This document shows, piece by piece, positions 26,842 to 35,268 of a stretch of 64,000 bases of DNA (positions within the stretch are counted from its first letter, which is position 1; every line of letters starts with the position of its first letter). A program made the translations under genes and the position numbers. This stretch comes from Pseudomonas cichorii (GTDB taxonomy: Bacteria; Pseudomonadota; Gammaproteobacteria; Pseudomonadales; Pseudomonadaceae): contig NZ_BLVZ01000005.1 of assembly GCF_015471405.1 (NCBI RefSeq), forward strand, positions 186,001 through 250,000. Direction: 5' to 3'. The notes under the pieces were generated by a model. The model saw only the letters and a program-made list of their open reading frames with translations, was not told the origin of the DNA and ran no database searches.

Positions 26842-27905
26842 CAGTTGTGTTCCTTTGCCAGCAACAGCGCGCCCAACTGGCTCGCTACCCGCTCGGGATT
26901 CAAACGAGTGAAGCACATGGGCCACTCGCGTTTCAGGTCGAACCGCAACTGATCGTCAGCCGTCGGTTGATAAGTACATTTCTTTTGCAGGCAAGGAGCA
27001 CATGCCGGGTAATCACCGGCCAGATGCACCTGGGACTTGCCGTAGGCACCGGTAAGGCCCGGATTGGTCGGCCCGAACAGGGAAATGGTCGGAACATCCA
27101 GCGCCGCAGCCAGATGACCGATGCCGGTATCCACCGCCACGCAGGCCTGGGCACTGGCCAGTACACGGGCAACGCCCGCCAGATTCAGCTTCGGCAAGAC
27201 CTGCGCATTGCCCAGGCCTTCGGCGATACGCTCGGCGCGGGCCTTTTCAGCCGGGTTGCCCCATGGCAGGCGCACGTTCAGGCCTCGCGCAGCCATCAGC
27301 TCCGCCAGTTGCCGCCAATAATGCTCGGGCCAGTGCTTGGTTGCCCAGGTGGTGCCATGCAGAAACAGCACGAATGGCGCCTCAAGCGTTTCATCCAGTG
27401 CCGACAGACGCTTGAGGCCATAATTGCCAAGGCCCGCAGGCAGTTCATAGCCCAGAGCCTGAGCGAACAACTGCCGCAACCGCTCAACCGCGTGCTGCCC
27501 ACGTGCCACCGGGTAAGGCCGGTCGTAGAAACGGCTGGCAATGGGCTCGCGTGCCGAGTGTTTGTCCAGGCCAGCAACCGGAGCGTTGACGTAACGGGTC
27601 AGCCAGGCGCTCTTGAACAGGCCTTGGGCATCAATGACCACGTCGTAATGTGTCTCGCGCAGACGCTGCTTGAAACCCTGCCACTCACCGGTCTTGAAGG
27701 TCTGCCACAGGTTCTTGCGCCAGCGACGGATCGCCACCGGAATCACCTTGTCCACCGCCGGGTGCCAGGTCGGAATTTCGGCGAAGCCTTCTTCCACCAC
27801 CCAGTCGAACTGAATGCCCGGCAGAGCCTGCGCCGCATCGGTCAACGCTGGCAAAGCATGAATCACGTCGCCCAGCGAAGAAGTCTTTATCAGCAATACC
27901 CGCAA
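26841..27905 (-). CDS. waaC: LPS heptosyltransferase I
   Basis: A 354-aa GT9 enzyme with 'LLIKTSSLGDVIHALPALTDA' at the N-terminus, 'DVVIDAQGLFKSAWLTRY', 'HGTTWATKHWP' and 'VAVDTGIGHLAAALDVPTISLFGPTNP'. The last part is the ADP-heptose binding site. WaaC adds heptose I to Kdo. It begins two bases before the end of waaF spacing and overlaps waaG. Several cysteines near the C-terminus ('CAPCLQKKC') are common in the Pseudomonas family. Confidence 0.96.
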   Translation of the reverse strand: MRVLLIKTSSLGDVIHALPALTDAAQALPGIQFDWVVEEGFAEIPTWHPAVDKVIPVAIRRWRKNLWQTFKTGEWQGFKQRLRETHYDVVIDAQGLFKSAWLTRYVNAPVAGLDKHSAREPIASRFYDRPYPVARGQHAVERLRQLFAQALGYELPAGLGNYGLKRLSALDETLEAPFVLFLHGTTWATKHWPEHYWRQLAELMAARGLNVRLPWGNPAEKARAERIAEGLGNAQVLPKLNLAGVARVLASAQACVAVDTGIGHLAAALDVPTISLFGPTNPGLTGAYGKSQVHLAGDYPACAPCLQKKCTYQPTADDQLRFDLKREWPMCFTRLNPERVASQLGALLLAKEHN

Positions 27906-27907
27906 AG

Positions 27908-28942
27908 TCAGGCGACCTCCACCGGGGTGCCGCCCAGACGGCCCAATGCCTGGACCACGGAGTTCGGCTCAAGCAGGCGCATGCAGTTGTAGTGACCAAA
28001 ACGGCATGTGCGCTCGAAACAGGGGCTGCATTCGATCCCCAACTGCACGATCTCGACCTCATCGGCCAGAGGCGGCGTGAAACCGGGCGATGTAGAGCCG
28101 TAGACCGCCACCAGCGGACGATTCAACGCAGCCGCCACGTGCATCAGCCCGGAGTCGTTGGACACCACGGCATCAGCACAAGACAACAGATCAATGGCCT
28201 CGGCCAATGAAGTTTCACCGCTGAGGTTGACCGCCTCTTCACGCAGGCCGGGGATCAGATAGTCGCGAATGCTCTCGCCGACCGGATGATCCTTCTTCGA
28301 GCCGAACAGCCAGACTTGCCAGCCTTCACGAATCCGGGACTCGGCCACCTGTGCGTAATGCTCGGACGGCCAGCGCTTGGACTCACCGAACTCGGCACCC
28401 GGGCATAGCGCCAGCACCGGTCGGTCCAGCGTCAGGCCGAACTTGGCCAACGCGGCATCACGAACAGCGGTGTCGATTTGCAGGCTTGGCTTCGGATAAG
28501 GGCGCGGCAACTCTGCGTCCTTGTCGAACGCCATGGCCATGAAACGCTCGATCATCAGTGGATAGCGCTGTTTGTCCAGAATCCGCACGTCATTGAGCAG
28601 GCCATAGCGGAACTCGCCACGCCAGCCGGTGCGCTTGGGAATGCCCGCAAAGAAAGGCACCAGCGCGGACTTGAGCGAGTTGGGCAGCAGGATGGCCTGA
28701 TCGTACTGGCCGGCCAGGGATTTGCCGATCCGGCGTCGGGTCGACAGCTCCAGCGCGCCATGCCCCAGCGGAAAGCTCAGGGCGGCACGCACTTCAGGCA
28801 TGCGCTCCAGAAGCGGACGGCTCCACTCCGGAGCCAGCACATCGATTTCGCACTCAGGATGACGCTGCTTCAGACACTGGAACAGCGTCTGCGCCATCAC
28901 CATGTCACCGACCCAGCTAGGCCCAACGATCAAAATTTTCAT
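27908..28942 (-). CDS. waaF: LPS heptosyltransferase II
   Basis: A 344-aa GT9 enzyme with 'ILIVGPSWVGDMVMAQTLF', 'LCPGAEFGESKRWP' and 'VVSNDSGLMHVAAALNRPLVAVYGSTSP'. WaaF adds heptose II to heptose I. It is the first gene of the minus-strand core operon; the ~185-bp region upstream holds a REP and must contain the operon promoter. In P. aeruginosa ilvE lies between waaF and glnE, and here it does not. Confidence 0.96.
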   Translation of the reverse strand: MKILIVGPSWVGDMVMAQTLFQCLKQRHPECEIDVLAPEWSRPLLERMPEVRAALSFPLGHGALELSTRRRIGKSLAGQYDQAILLPNSLKSALVPFFAGIPKRTGWRGEFRYGLLNDVRILDKQRYPLMIERFMAMAFDKDAELPRPYPKPSLQIDTAVRDAALAKFGLTLDRPVLALCPGAEFGESKRWPSEHYAQVAESRIREGWQVWLFGSKKDHPVGESIRDYLIPGLREEAVNLSGETSLAEAIDLLSCADAVVSNDSGLMHVAAALNRPLVAVYGSTSPGFTPPLADEVEIVQLGIECSPCFERTCRFGHYNCMRLLEPNSVVQALGRLGGTPVEVA

Positions 28943-29046
28943 GCTCGATCCAAAAACAGCCAGGGAGGCTTGTCAGGTTGCGTGACCTTCCCACACAACC
29001 TGACGCCTCCCTGTCATAGCTATCTATATATAGCGTTCGATAAACC

Positions 29047-29117
29047 GTAGGAGCGAATTCATTCGCGAAGGGGCCTGAAACATTTCAAAGCACTTTCGCG
29101 GATGAGTCCGCTCCTAC
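29047..29117. repeat. REP pair with longer loop between waaF and glnE
   Basis: Left arm GTAGGAGCGAATTCATTCGCG and right arm CGCGGATGAGTCCGCTCCTAC are separated by about 30 bases. The right arm is a sub-variant (GGATGAGTCC) also seen at 61711-61800. It stands just after the glnE stop on the minus strand and could end that transcript. Confidence 0.85.
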
Positions 29118-29126
29118 AACATGGGT

Positions 29127-32084
29127 TCAGGTCAGTCCCAACCCTGCCCAGATCCGCATCACTTCGCGCCGCTCGACTTCAAACTGATCACCGGCCACTG
29201 TTCCGGCCTGGTTCTGCAATGCCTGACGGTGCGCCGCTGCACGGTATGCCTTATAGGCTTCGCGCAACAGGCTGGCATCGGCATCAGGCAGCAACCCGGC
29301 CTCTTCCAGGCCTTCGAGAATACGAATGTTATCGGTGTAGCGCAGCAAGGCGGGATGCTCTCTGGACCACGCCAAGGCCGCGTATTGCACCATAAATTCG
29401 ATATCGACGATACCACCGGCATCCTGCTTGAGGTCGAACGACATTGCCGGATCGAAAGCATTGGCCGCCGTTCCTGCTGCGGTCAGTCGAGTCCCCAGGT
29501 TATCGCGCATCTTGGCGCGCATCTCGCTGACTTCCGAGCGCAGTTTGTCCAGATCGCGCTCGCGGCCCAGAACCGAGGCCCGGACTTTGGCGAACTCGTT
29601 CCCGACATCCGGGCTGCCGATCAGTACCCTGGCACGCACCAGCGCCTGATGTTCCCAGGTCCAGGCTTCATTTTCCTGATAGCGAGCAAAAGCCCCCAGC
29701 GAGCTGACCAACAGGCCTGACGCGCCGGATGGCCTCAGGCGCATATCTACTTCATAAAGCTGGCCGGAGTTGGTCTGAGTCGTCAGCAGGTGAATGATCC
29801 GTTGACCAAGGCGGGTGAAGAACTGCGCGCCGTCGATAGGCTTGGCGCCATCGGTTTCAGCCTGCGGATCACCATCATGGATAAAGACCAGATCCAGGTC
29901 CGAGCCATGCCCCAGCTCGATACCTCCCACCTTGCCGTAACCGACAATCACAAAGCTCGGGTTGCACAGGCTGCCATCGGGGCGCGAAGGCGTGCCGTGC
30001 CGGGCAACGGTATGTCGCCAGGCCAGCGCCAGAACCTGTTCCAGAATGGCCTCGGCCAGCCAGGTCAGGTAATCGCTGACCTTCATCAGCGGCAAACTGC
30101 CAGATATCTCGGACGCCGCAACCCGCAGACGGTGGGCGAGCTTGAAATGCCGCAAGGCCTCCATCTGCTGCTCAAGATCGTCCTCGGGAATACGGATCAG
30201 CCTTTCACGCAGCTCGGCCGCCAGTTCGGGCGCCAACGGGGGATTGAACAGGCGTCCCTCGTTGAGCAACTCGTCGAGCAGCAGCGGGAAGCGCGCAATC
30301 TGTTCCGCGATCCACGGGCTGGCAGCGCATAAAGTCAGCAAACGCCGCAGCGCATCGGGATTTTCCGTGAGCAGCACCAGATAAGCCGAACGCCGCGCTA
30401 CCGCTTCGACCAGCGGCAATACTCGCTCAATGACCAGATCCGGGCTTTGATGTTCTACGGCCTGGGCCAGCAGACGGGGAATGAAGGCATCCAGACGCTC
30501 GCGCCCCAGGCGCTGCATCGAACGCAACTGTGGACTGCCGCGCAGATTGGCCAACTGGCGGATCGCCTTGTCGGCATCGACGAAGCCGGCTTGCGACAAC
30601 TGGCGACAAGCCGCCTCTTCATCCTGAGACTCCTGCCACAGCGGCAACCACTCACCGCCCACGATGACTTCGCCTTCATCCTGCTGCTCGTCATCGGCAT
30701 CAGAGTCCGGATCGGCAATGACCTGGCGGAAATGCCATGAAACCCGGCTACGCCAATGCATCAGTTGCTCATGGAACGTCGGCCAGTCGGCAAAGCCCAT
30801 CATCAAGGCAATGCGCGCCTGATCCTGCTCGTTGTCCGGCAGCATCTGCGTCTGGCGGTCGGCAATGGCCTGGATCGCGTGCTCGGTGTAGCGCAGAAAC
30901 TCGTAGCCTTCGCGCAATTCGTCGATCACGGCAGAAGGCAGATAGCCCTGGCCTTCCAGGGTTTTCAGCACCTTGAACAATGGCCGCTGCTGCAAGCTCA
31001 GGTCACGGCCGCCGTGAATCAACTGGAAGGCCTGGGCAATGAATTCCACTTCGCGGATGCCGCCAGCGCCAAGCTTGATGTTCTCGGCCATGCCCTTGCG
31101 CCGGACTTCCTGCTGGATCAACTGCTTCATGGTGCGCAGCGCTTCGATGGCAGAGAAATCCAGATAACGGCGGTACACGAACGGACGCAGCATTTGCAGC
31201 AATTGCTCGCCAGCCACCTGATCGCCGCCCACCACCCGCGCCTTGATCATGGCGTAACGTTCCCAGTCACGGCCCTGATCCTGATAATACTGCTCCAGCG
31301 CATTGAAGCTCAGCACCAGCGCCCCGGATGAACCGTAAGGCCTAAGACGCATATCGACGCGGAACACGAAGCCATCGACTGTCACCGGGTCCAGTGCTTT
31401 GATCAAGCGCTGGCCCAGGCGAATGAAAAATTCCTGATTGTCCAGCGCCCGCTTCGCACCGACTGTCTCGCCGCCTTCGGGATAAGCGAAGATGAGGTCG
31501 ATATCCGAAGACAGGTTAAGCTCCACGGCACCCAGCTTGCCCATGCCGAGGATCACCATCTGCTGCGGCTGGCCGGTACGGCGCCCGGTCGGCGTGCCGA
31601 GCAACTGGCAGTGACGCTCGTACAGCCATTGGTACGCCAGGTCGATGGAAGCATCGGCCATCTCGGACAAGTCACGGCAGGTTTCGATCAGATCTGCCTG
31701 ACGAGTAAGGTCACGCCATATAATCCGCACTTGCTGACGCATGCGCTGGCGACGTAGATTACGCCCCAGTTCATCATCGCTGCTGGCAGCCAGTAAGGCG
31801 GCAGCTATTTGCCCGCGCAGTTCGCCCACACTGAAACTGCGCTCCAGCTCGCCCGATCCGGCCAGCTCCAGAAGCATGCGGGGATCGCGGCAGACCTGTT
31901 CGGTGACGAAATCACTGGATGCACAGACGCGATCGAATGCATGGCGGCGCGACTCGGGCCAAGCCTCGAAAGACGTCAGTGCATCACTTGGCAAACCAGC
32001 AAGCGCTGTACGAAATGTCTGTTGTGCGCGGGTAACTAAAGGCAGCAGGATGGCCGGAAAATCGGCCAGCGAAGGTAGGCTCAT
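29127..32084 (-). CDS. glnE: Bifunctional glutamine synthetase adenylyltransferase / adenylyl-removing enzyme
   Basis: A 985-aa protein, full length for GlnE. Two nucleotidyltransferase domains are visible: an N-terminal one with 'GMGKLGAVELNLSSDIDLIF' (deadenylylation) and a C-terminal one with 'GYGKVGGIELGHGSDLDLVF' (adenylylation), each followed by a helical GlnE domain. GlnE reversibly modifies glutamine synthetase in response to PII and glutamine. It is divergent from aceE, separated by 384 bp. Confidence 0.97.
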   Translation of the reverse strand: MSLPSLADFPAILLPLVTRAQQTFRTALAGLPSDALTSFEAWPESRRHAFDRVCASSDFVTEQVCRDPRMLLELAGSGELERSFSVGELRGQIAAALLAASSDDELGRNLRRQRMRQQVRIIWRDLTRQADLIETCRDLSEMADASIDLAYQWLYERHCQLLGTPTGRRTGQPQQMVILGMGKLGAVELNLSSDIDLIFAYPEGGETVGAKRALDNQEFFIRLGQRLIKALDPVTVDGFVFRVDMRLRPYGSSGALVLSFNALEQYYQDQGRDWERYAMIKARVVGGDQVAGEQLLQMLRPFVYRRYLDFSAIEALRTMKQLIQQEVRRKGMAENIKLGAGGIREVEFIAQAFQLIHGGRDLSLQQRPLFKVLKTLEGQGYLPSAVIDELREGYEFLRYTEHAIQAIADRQTQMLPDNEQDQARIALMMGFADWPTFHEQLMHWRSRVSWHFRQVIADPDSDADDEQQDEGEVIVGGEWLPLWQESQDEEAACRQLSQAGFVDADKAIRQLANLRGSPQLRSMQRLGRERLDAFIPRLLAQAVEHQSPDLVIERVLPLVEAVARRSAYLVLLTENPDALRRLLTLCAASPWIAEQIARFPLLLDELLNEGRLFNPPLAPELAAELRERLIRIPEDDLEQQMEALRHFKLAHRLRVAASEISGSLPLMKVSDYLTWLAEAILEQVLALAWRHTVARHGTPSRPDGSLCNPSFVIVGYGKVGGIELGHGSDLDLVFIHDGDPQAETDGAKPIDGAQFFTRLGQRIIHLLTTQTNSGQLYEVDMRLRPSGASGLLVSSLGAFARYQENEAWTWEHQALVRARVLIGSPDVGNEFAKVRASVLGRERDLDKLRSEVSEMRAKMRDNLGTRLTAAGTAANAFDPAMSFDLKQDAGGIVDIEFMVQYAALAWSREHPALLRYTDNIRILEGLEEAGLLPDADASLLREAYKAYRAAAHRQALQNQAGTVAGDQFEVERREVMRIWAGLGLT

Positions 32085-32290
32085 GGTCTATCCTTGATCG
32101 GCGTGCAATGGGCTACCTGCAATGTCCGCAAGTTTCATGCGCAACCACCGAATGTAGAACAAAGGTTATAAATTGCTGAAAAATTTGATTCACTAGCAGC
32201 AGACACCAATTTTTCACCAAGAATTATAAATCTCACATCAACGGTAACGTTTTATCTCACAACACGACAGGAGCGATTTGGTCGCTTCTC

Positions 32291-32305
32291 TGTAGTTTTA
32301 CTACT
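32291..32305. promoter_or_regulatory. Operator copy 1 upstream of aceE
   Basis: TGTAGTTTTACTACT has half-sites TGTAGT and ACTAC(T) around three central bases, with one mismatch from perfect symmetry. Its centre is 52 bp, about five helical turns, from the second copy. Confidence 0.7.
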
Positions 32306-32342
32306 GGGTATGTAACTCGAAGGGCTGAAATGGTCGTCGATT

Positions 32343-32357
32343 TGTAGTAAAACTACA
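32343..32357. promoter_or_regulatory. Operator copy 2 upstream of aceE (perfect palindrome)
   Basis: TGTAGTAAAACTACA is perfectly symmetrical apart from the three central bases. This form fits RpiR-family regulators (HexR-like TGTAATnnnATTACA sites). RccR, an RpiR-family regulator reported to control aceE in P. fluorescens, is the best candidate from memory. A GntR/PdhR-type site (GTnnnAC core) is the alternative. Confidence 0.7.
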
Positions 32358-32468
32358 CGCCGCCGGAACAACCCTCCGGTAATCCAAGAATTTTATGTCG
32401 TCTGCCCAAAAGGCCAGTCGCAAACTCAGGCAACCGATTCTGGAAGCCTTTCCGCCCTGGAGCAAGCC

Positions 32469-35114
32469 ATGCAAGACCTCGATCCCGTCGAAACCCAGGA
32501 ATGGCTGGACGCCCTGGAATCGGTTCTCGACAAAGAAGGCGAAGACCGTGCTCATTACCTGATGACCCGTATGGGCGAACTGGCCACTAGAAGTGGTTCG
32601 CAGCTGCCTTACGCCATCACCACGCCATACCGCAACACCATTCCAGTCACCCACGAAGCACGCATGCCTGGCGACCTGTTCATGGAACGCCGCATTCGCT
32701 CGCTGGTACGCTGGAACGCATTGGCAATGGTCGTAAAGACCAACCTGAACGACCCGGACCTGGGCGGTCACATTTCCAGCTTCGCTTCCAGCGCAACGCT
32801 GTATGACATCGGCTTCAACTACTTCTTCCAGGCTCCAACCGACGAGCACGGCGGCGACCTGATCTACTTCCAGGGCCACGCATCGCCAGGCGTCTATGCC
32901 CGTGCGTTCCTTGAAGGTCGCATCAGCGAAGAGCAGATGAACAACTTCCGTCAGGAAGTCGACGGCAAAGGCCTGTCCTCGTACCCGCACCCATGGCTGA
33001 TGCCTGACTTCTGGCAGTTCCCGACCGTATCCATGGGTCTGGGTCCAATCCAGGCGATCTACCAGGCACGCTTCATGAAGTACCTGGAAAACCGCGGCTA
33101 CATCCCGGCAGGCAAGCAGAAAGTCTGGTGTTTCCTGGGCGACGGCGAGACCGACGAGCCGGAATCCCTGGGCGCCATCGCTCTGGCCGGTCGCGAGAAG
33201 CTGGACAACCTGATCTTCGTCATCAACTGCAACCTGCAGCGCCTCGACGGCCCGGTTCGCGGCAACGCCAAGATCATCCAGGAACTCGAAGGCGTGTTCC
33301 GCGGTGCAGCATGGAACGTCAACAAGGTCATCTGGGGCCGTTTCTGGGACCCACTGCTGGCCAAGGACACCAACGGTGCCCTGCAACGCCGCATGGACGA
33401 AGTCATCGACGGCGAGTACCAGAACTACAAGGCCAAGGACGGAGCGTTCGTTCGCGAGCACTTCTTCAACACGCCTGAACTCAAGGCCATGGTCGAAGAC
33501 CTGTCCGACGACGAAATCTGGAAACTCAACCGTGGTGGCCACGACCCGTACAAGGTCTATGCAGCCTACCATCAGGCGGTCAACCACAAAGACCAGCCGA
33601 CTGTCATCCTGGCCAAGACCATCAAGGGTTACGGTACCGGTGCAGGCGAAGCCAAGAACACCGCGCACAACACCAAGAAGGTCGATGTCGACAGCCTGCG
33701 TCACTTCCGTGACCGCTTCGACGTGCCGATCAAGGACGCCGACCTGGAAAGCCTGCCGTTCTTCCGTCCGGAAGAAGGCAGCGCCGAAGCCCGTTACCTG
33801 GCCGAGCGCCGCAGCGCCCTGGGCGGTTTCGTGCCACAGCGCCGCGCCAAGAGCATCAGCATCCCGACGCCACCACTGGAAACGCTGAAAGCGATCCTGG
33901 ACGGCTCGGGCGACCGTGAAATCTCCACCACCATGGCTTTCGTGCGCATCCTGGCGCAACTGGTCAAGGACAAGGAAATCGGTCAGCGCATCGTTCCGAT
34001 CATCCCGGACGAAGCCCGTACCTTCGGTATGGAAGGCATGTTCCGTCAGTTGGGCATCTACTCGTCCGTCGGCCAGCTCTACGAGCCAGTCGATAAAGAC
34101 CAGGTGATGTTCTACCGCGAAGACAAGAAGGGCCAGATCCTCGAAGAAGGCATCAACGAAGCCGGCGCCATGTCGTCGTTCATCGCTGCCGGTACTTCGT
34201 ACAGCAACCACAACCAGCCGATGCTGCCGTTCTACATCTTCTACTCGATGTTCGGCTTCCAGCGCATTGGCGATCTGGCATGGGCCGCTGGCGACAGCCG
34301 TACCCGTGGCTTCCTGATCGGCGGCACCGCCGGGCGTACCACGCTCAACGGTGAAGGCCTGCAGCACGAAGACGGTCACAGCCACATCCTGGCCTCCACC
34401 GTACCTAACTGCCGCACCTATGATCCAACCTACGGCTACGAGCTGGCGGTGATCATCCAGGACGGCATGAAGAAGATGACCGAAGAACAACAGGACATCT
34501 TCTACTACATCACCGTGATGAACGAAGCCTACACCCAGCCAGCCATTCCGGCCGGTGCAGAGGAAGGCATCATCAAGGGTATGTACCTGCTTGAGGAAGA
34601 CACCAAGGCTGCTGCGCATCACGTCCAGCTGCTGGGCTCGGGCACCATCCTGCGTGAAGTCCGCGAAGCAGCGAAGATCCTGCGTGACGAGTTCAACGTC
34701 GGCGCCGACGTCTGGAGCGTCACCAGCTTCAACGAACTGCGCCGTGACGGCCTGGCGGTAGAACGCTCCAACCGTCTGCATCCTGGCCAGAAGCCGAAGC
34801 AGACTTACGTCGAGCAATGCCTGGGCGGCCGTAAAGGTCCGGTCATCGCATCCACCGACTACATGAAGCTGTTCGCCGATCAGATCCGTCAGTGGGTTCC
34901 ATCCAAGGAATACAAAGTGCTGGGCACCGACGGCTTCGGCCGTAGCGACAGCCGCCGCAAGCTGCGTCACTTCTTTGAAGTCGACCGCAACTTCGTGGTG
35001 CTGGCAGCCCTGGAAGCCTTGGCTGACCGTGGCGACATCGAACCTAAAGTCGTGGCCGAGGCCATTGCCAAGTTCGGTATCGATCCTGAGAAACGCAACC
35101 CACTGGACTGTTAA
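32469..35114 (+). CDS. aceE: Pyruvate dehydrogenase E1 component, homodimeric
   Basis: An 881-aa protein, full length for AceE. The thiamine diphosphate motif is 'GDGETDEPESLGAIALAG' through 'INCN'. It also has 'FEYASPGVYARAF'-like 'FQGHASPGVYARAFLEGRI', and 'LTGTAGRTTLNGEGLQHEDGHS'-type sequence 'GGTAGRTTLNGEGLQHEDG', typical of this E1. It decarboxylates pyruvate and acetylates the lipoyl groups of AceF. GGAGC precedes the ATG. aceF follows after 154 bp. Two palindromic operators lie ~110-180 bp upstream of the start. Confidence 0.98.
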   Translation: MQDLDPVETQEWLDALESVLDKEGEDRAHYLMTRMGELATRSGSQLPYAITTPYRNTIPVTHEARMPGDLFMERRIRSLVRWNALAMVVKTNLNDPDLGGHISSFASSATLYDIGFNYFFQAPTDEHGGDLIYFQGHASPGVYARAFLEGRISEEQMNNFRQEVDGKGLSSYPHPWLMPDFWQFPTVSMGLGPIQAIYQARFMKYLENRGYIPAGKQKVWCFLGDGETDEPESLGAIALAGREKLDNLIFVINCNLQRLDGPVRGNAKIIQELEGVFRGAAWNVNKVIWGRFWDPLLAKDTNGALQRRMDEVIDGEYQNYKAKDGAFVREHFFNTPELKAMVEDLSDDEIWKLNRGGHDPYKVYAAYHQAVNHKDQPTVILAKTIKGYGTGAGEAKNTAHNTKKVDVDSLRHFRDRFDVPIKDADLESLPFFRPEEGSAEARYLAERRSALGGFVPQRRAKSISIPTPPLETLKAILDGSGDREISTTMAFVRILAQLVKDKEIGQRIVPIIPDEARTFGMEGMFRQLGIYSSVGQLYEPVDKDQVMFYREDKKGQILEEGINEAGAMSSFIAAGTSYSNHNQPMLPFYIFYSMFGFQRIGDLAWAAGDSRTRGFLIGGTAGRTTLNGEGLQHEDGHSHILASTVPNCRTYDPTYGYELAVIIQDGMKKMTEEQQDIFYYITVMNEAYTQPAIPAGAEEGIIKGMYLLEEDTKAAAHHVQLLGSGTILREVREAAKILRDEFNVGADVWSVTSFNELRRDGLAVERSNRLHPGQKPKQTYVEQCLGGRKGPVIASTDYMKLFADQIRQWVPSKEYKVLGTDGFGRSDSRRKLRHFFEVDRNFVVLAALEALADRGDIEPKVVAEAIAKFGIDPEKRNPLDC

Positions 35115-35268
35115 GAGTCTGCTTCAAAATCGGTAACCTGCGCCGATCAAAGGCGTGAAACAGCCGAGGATGCGGAATTTACACCTGTAAATGAGCATCC
35201 AACGCTGTTTCGTTGCAACTGGATACGGCGCAATCGAGAATGAACAGGTTCTGCGAAGGAGAAACATT

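Larger units (their letters stand above)
32085..32468. promoter_or_regulatory. Divergent regulatory region between glnE and aceE
   Basis: The region is AT-rich compared with its neighbours. It has a small hairpin AGCGA/TCGCT (~32272-32286), two copies of a TGTAGTnnnACTACA operator (see separate entries), and AT tracts with TATAAA-like sequences at about 32165-32235. No gene is seen in it. The aceE promoter must lie here; I could not fix -35/-10 elements. Confidence 0.55.

Noticed and set aside
32301..34970. Open frame of 889 codons on the minus strand
   Set aside because: It is the antisense shadow of aceE; GC-rich codon usage keeps it open. The translation is low-complexity and unlike any family.
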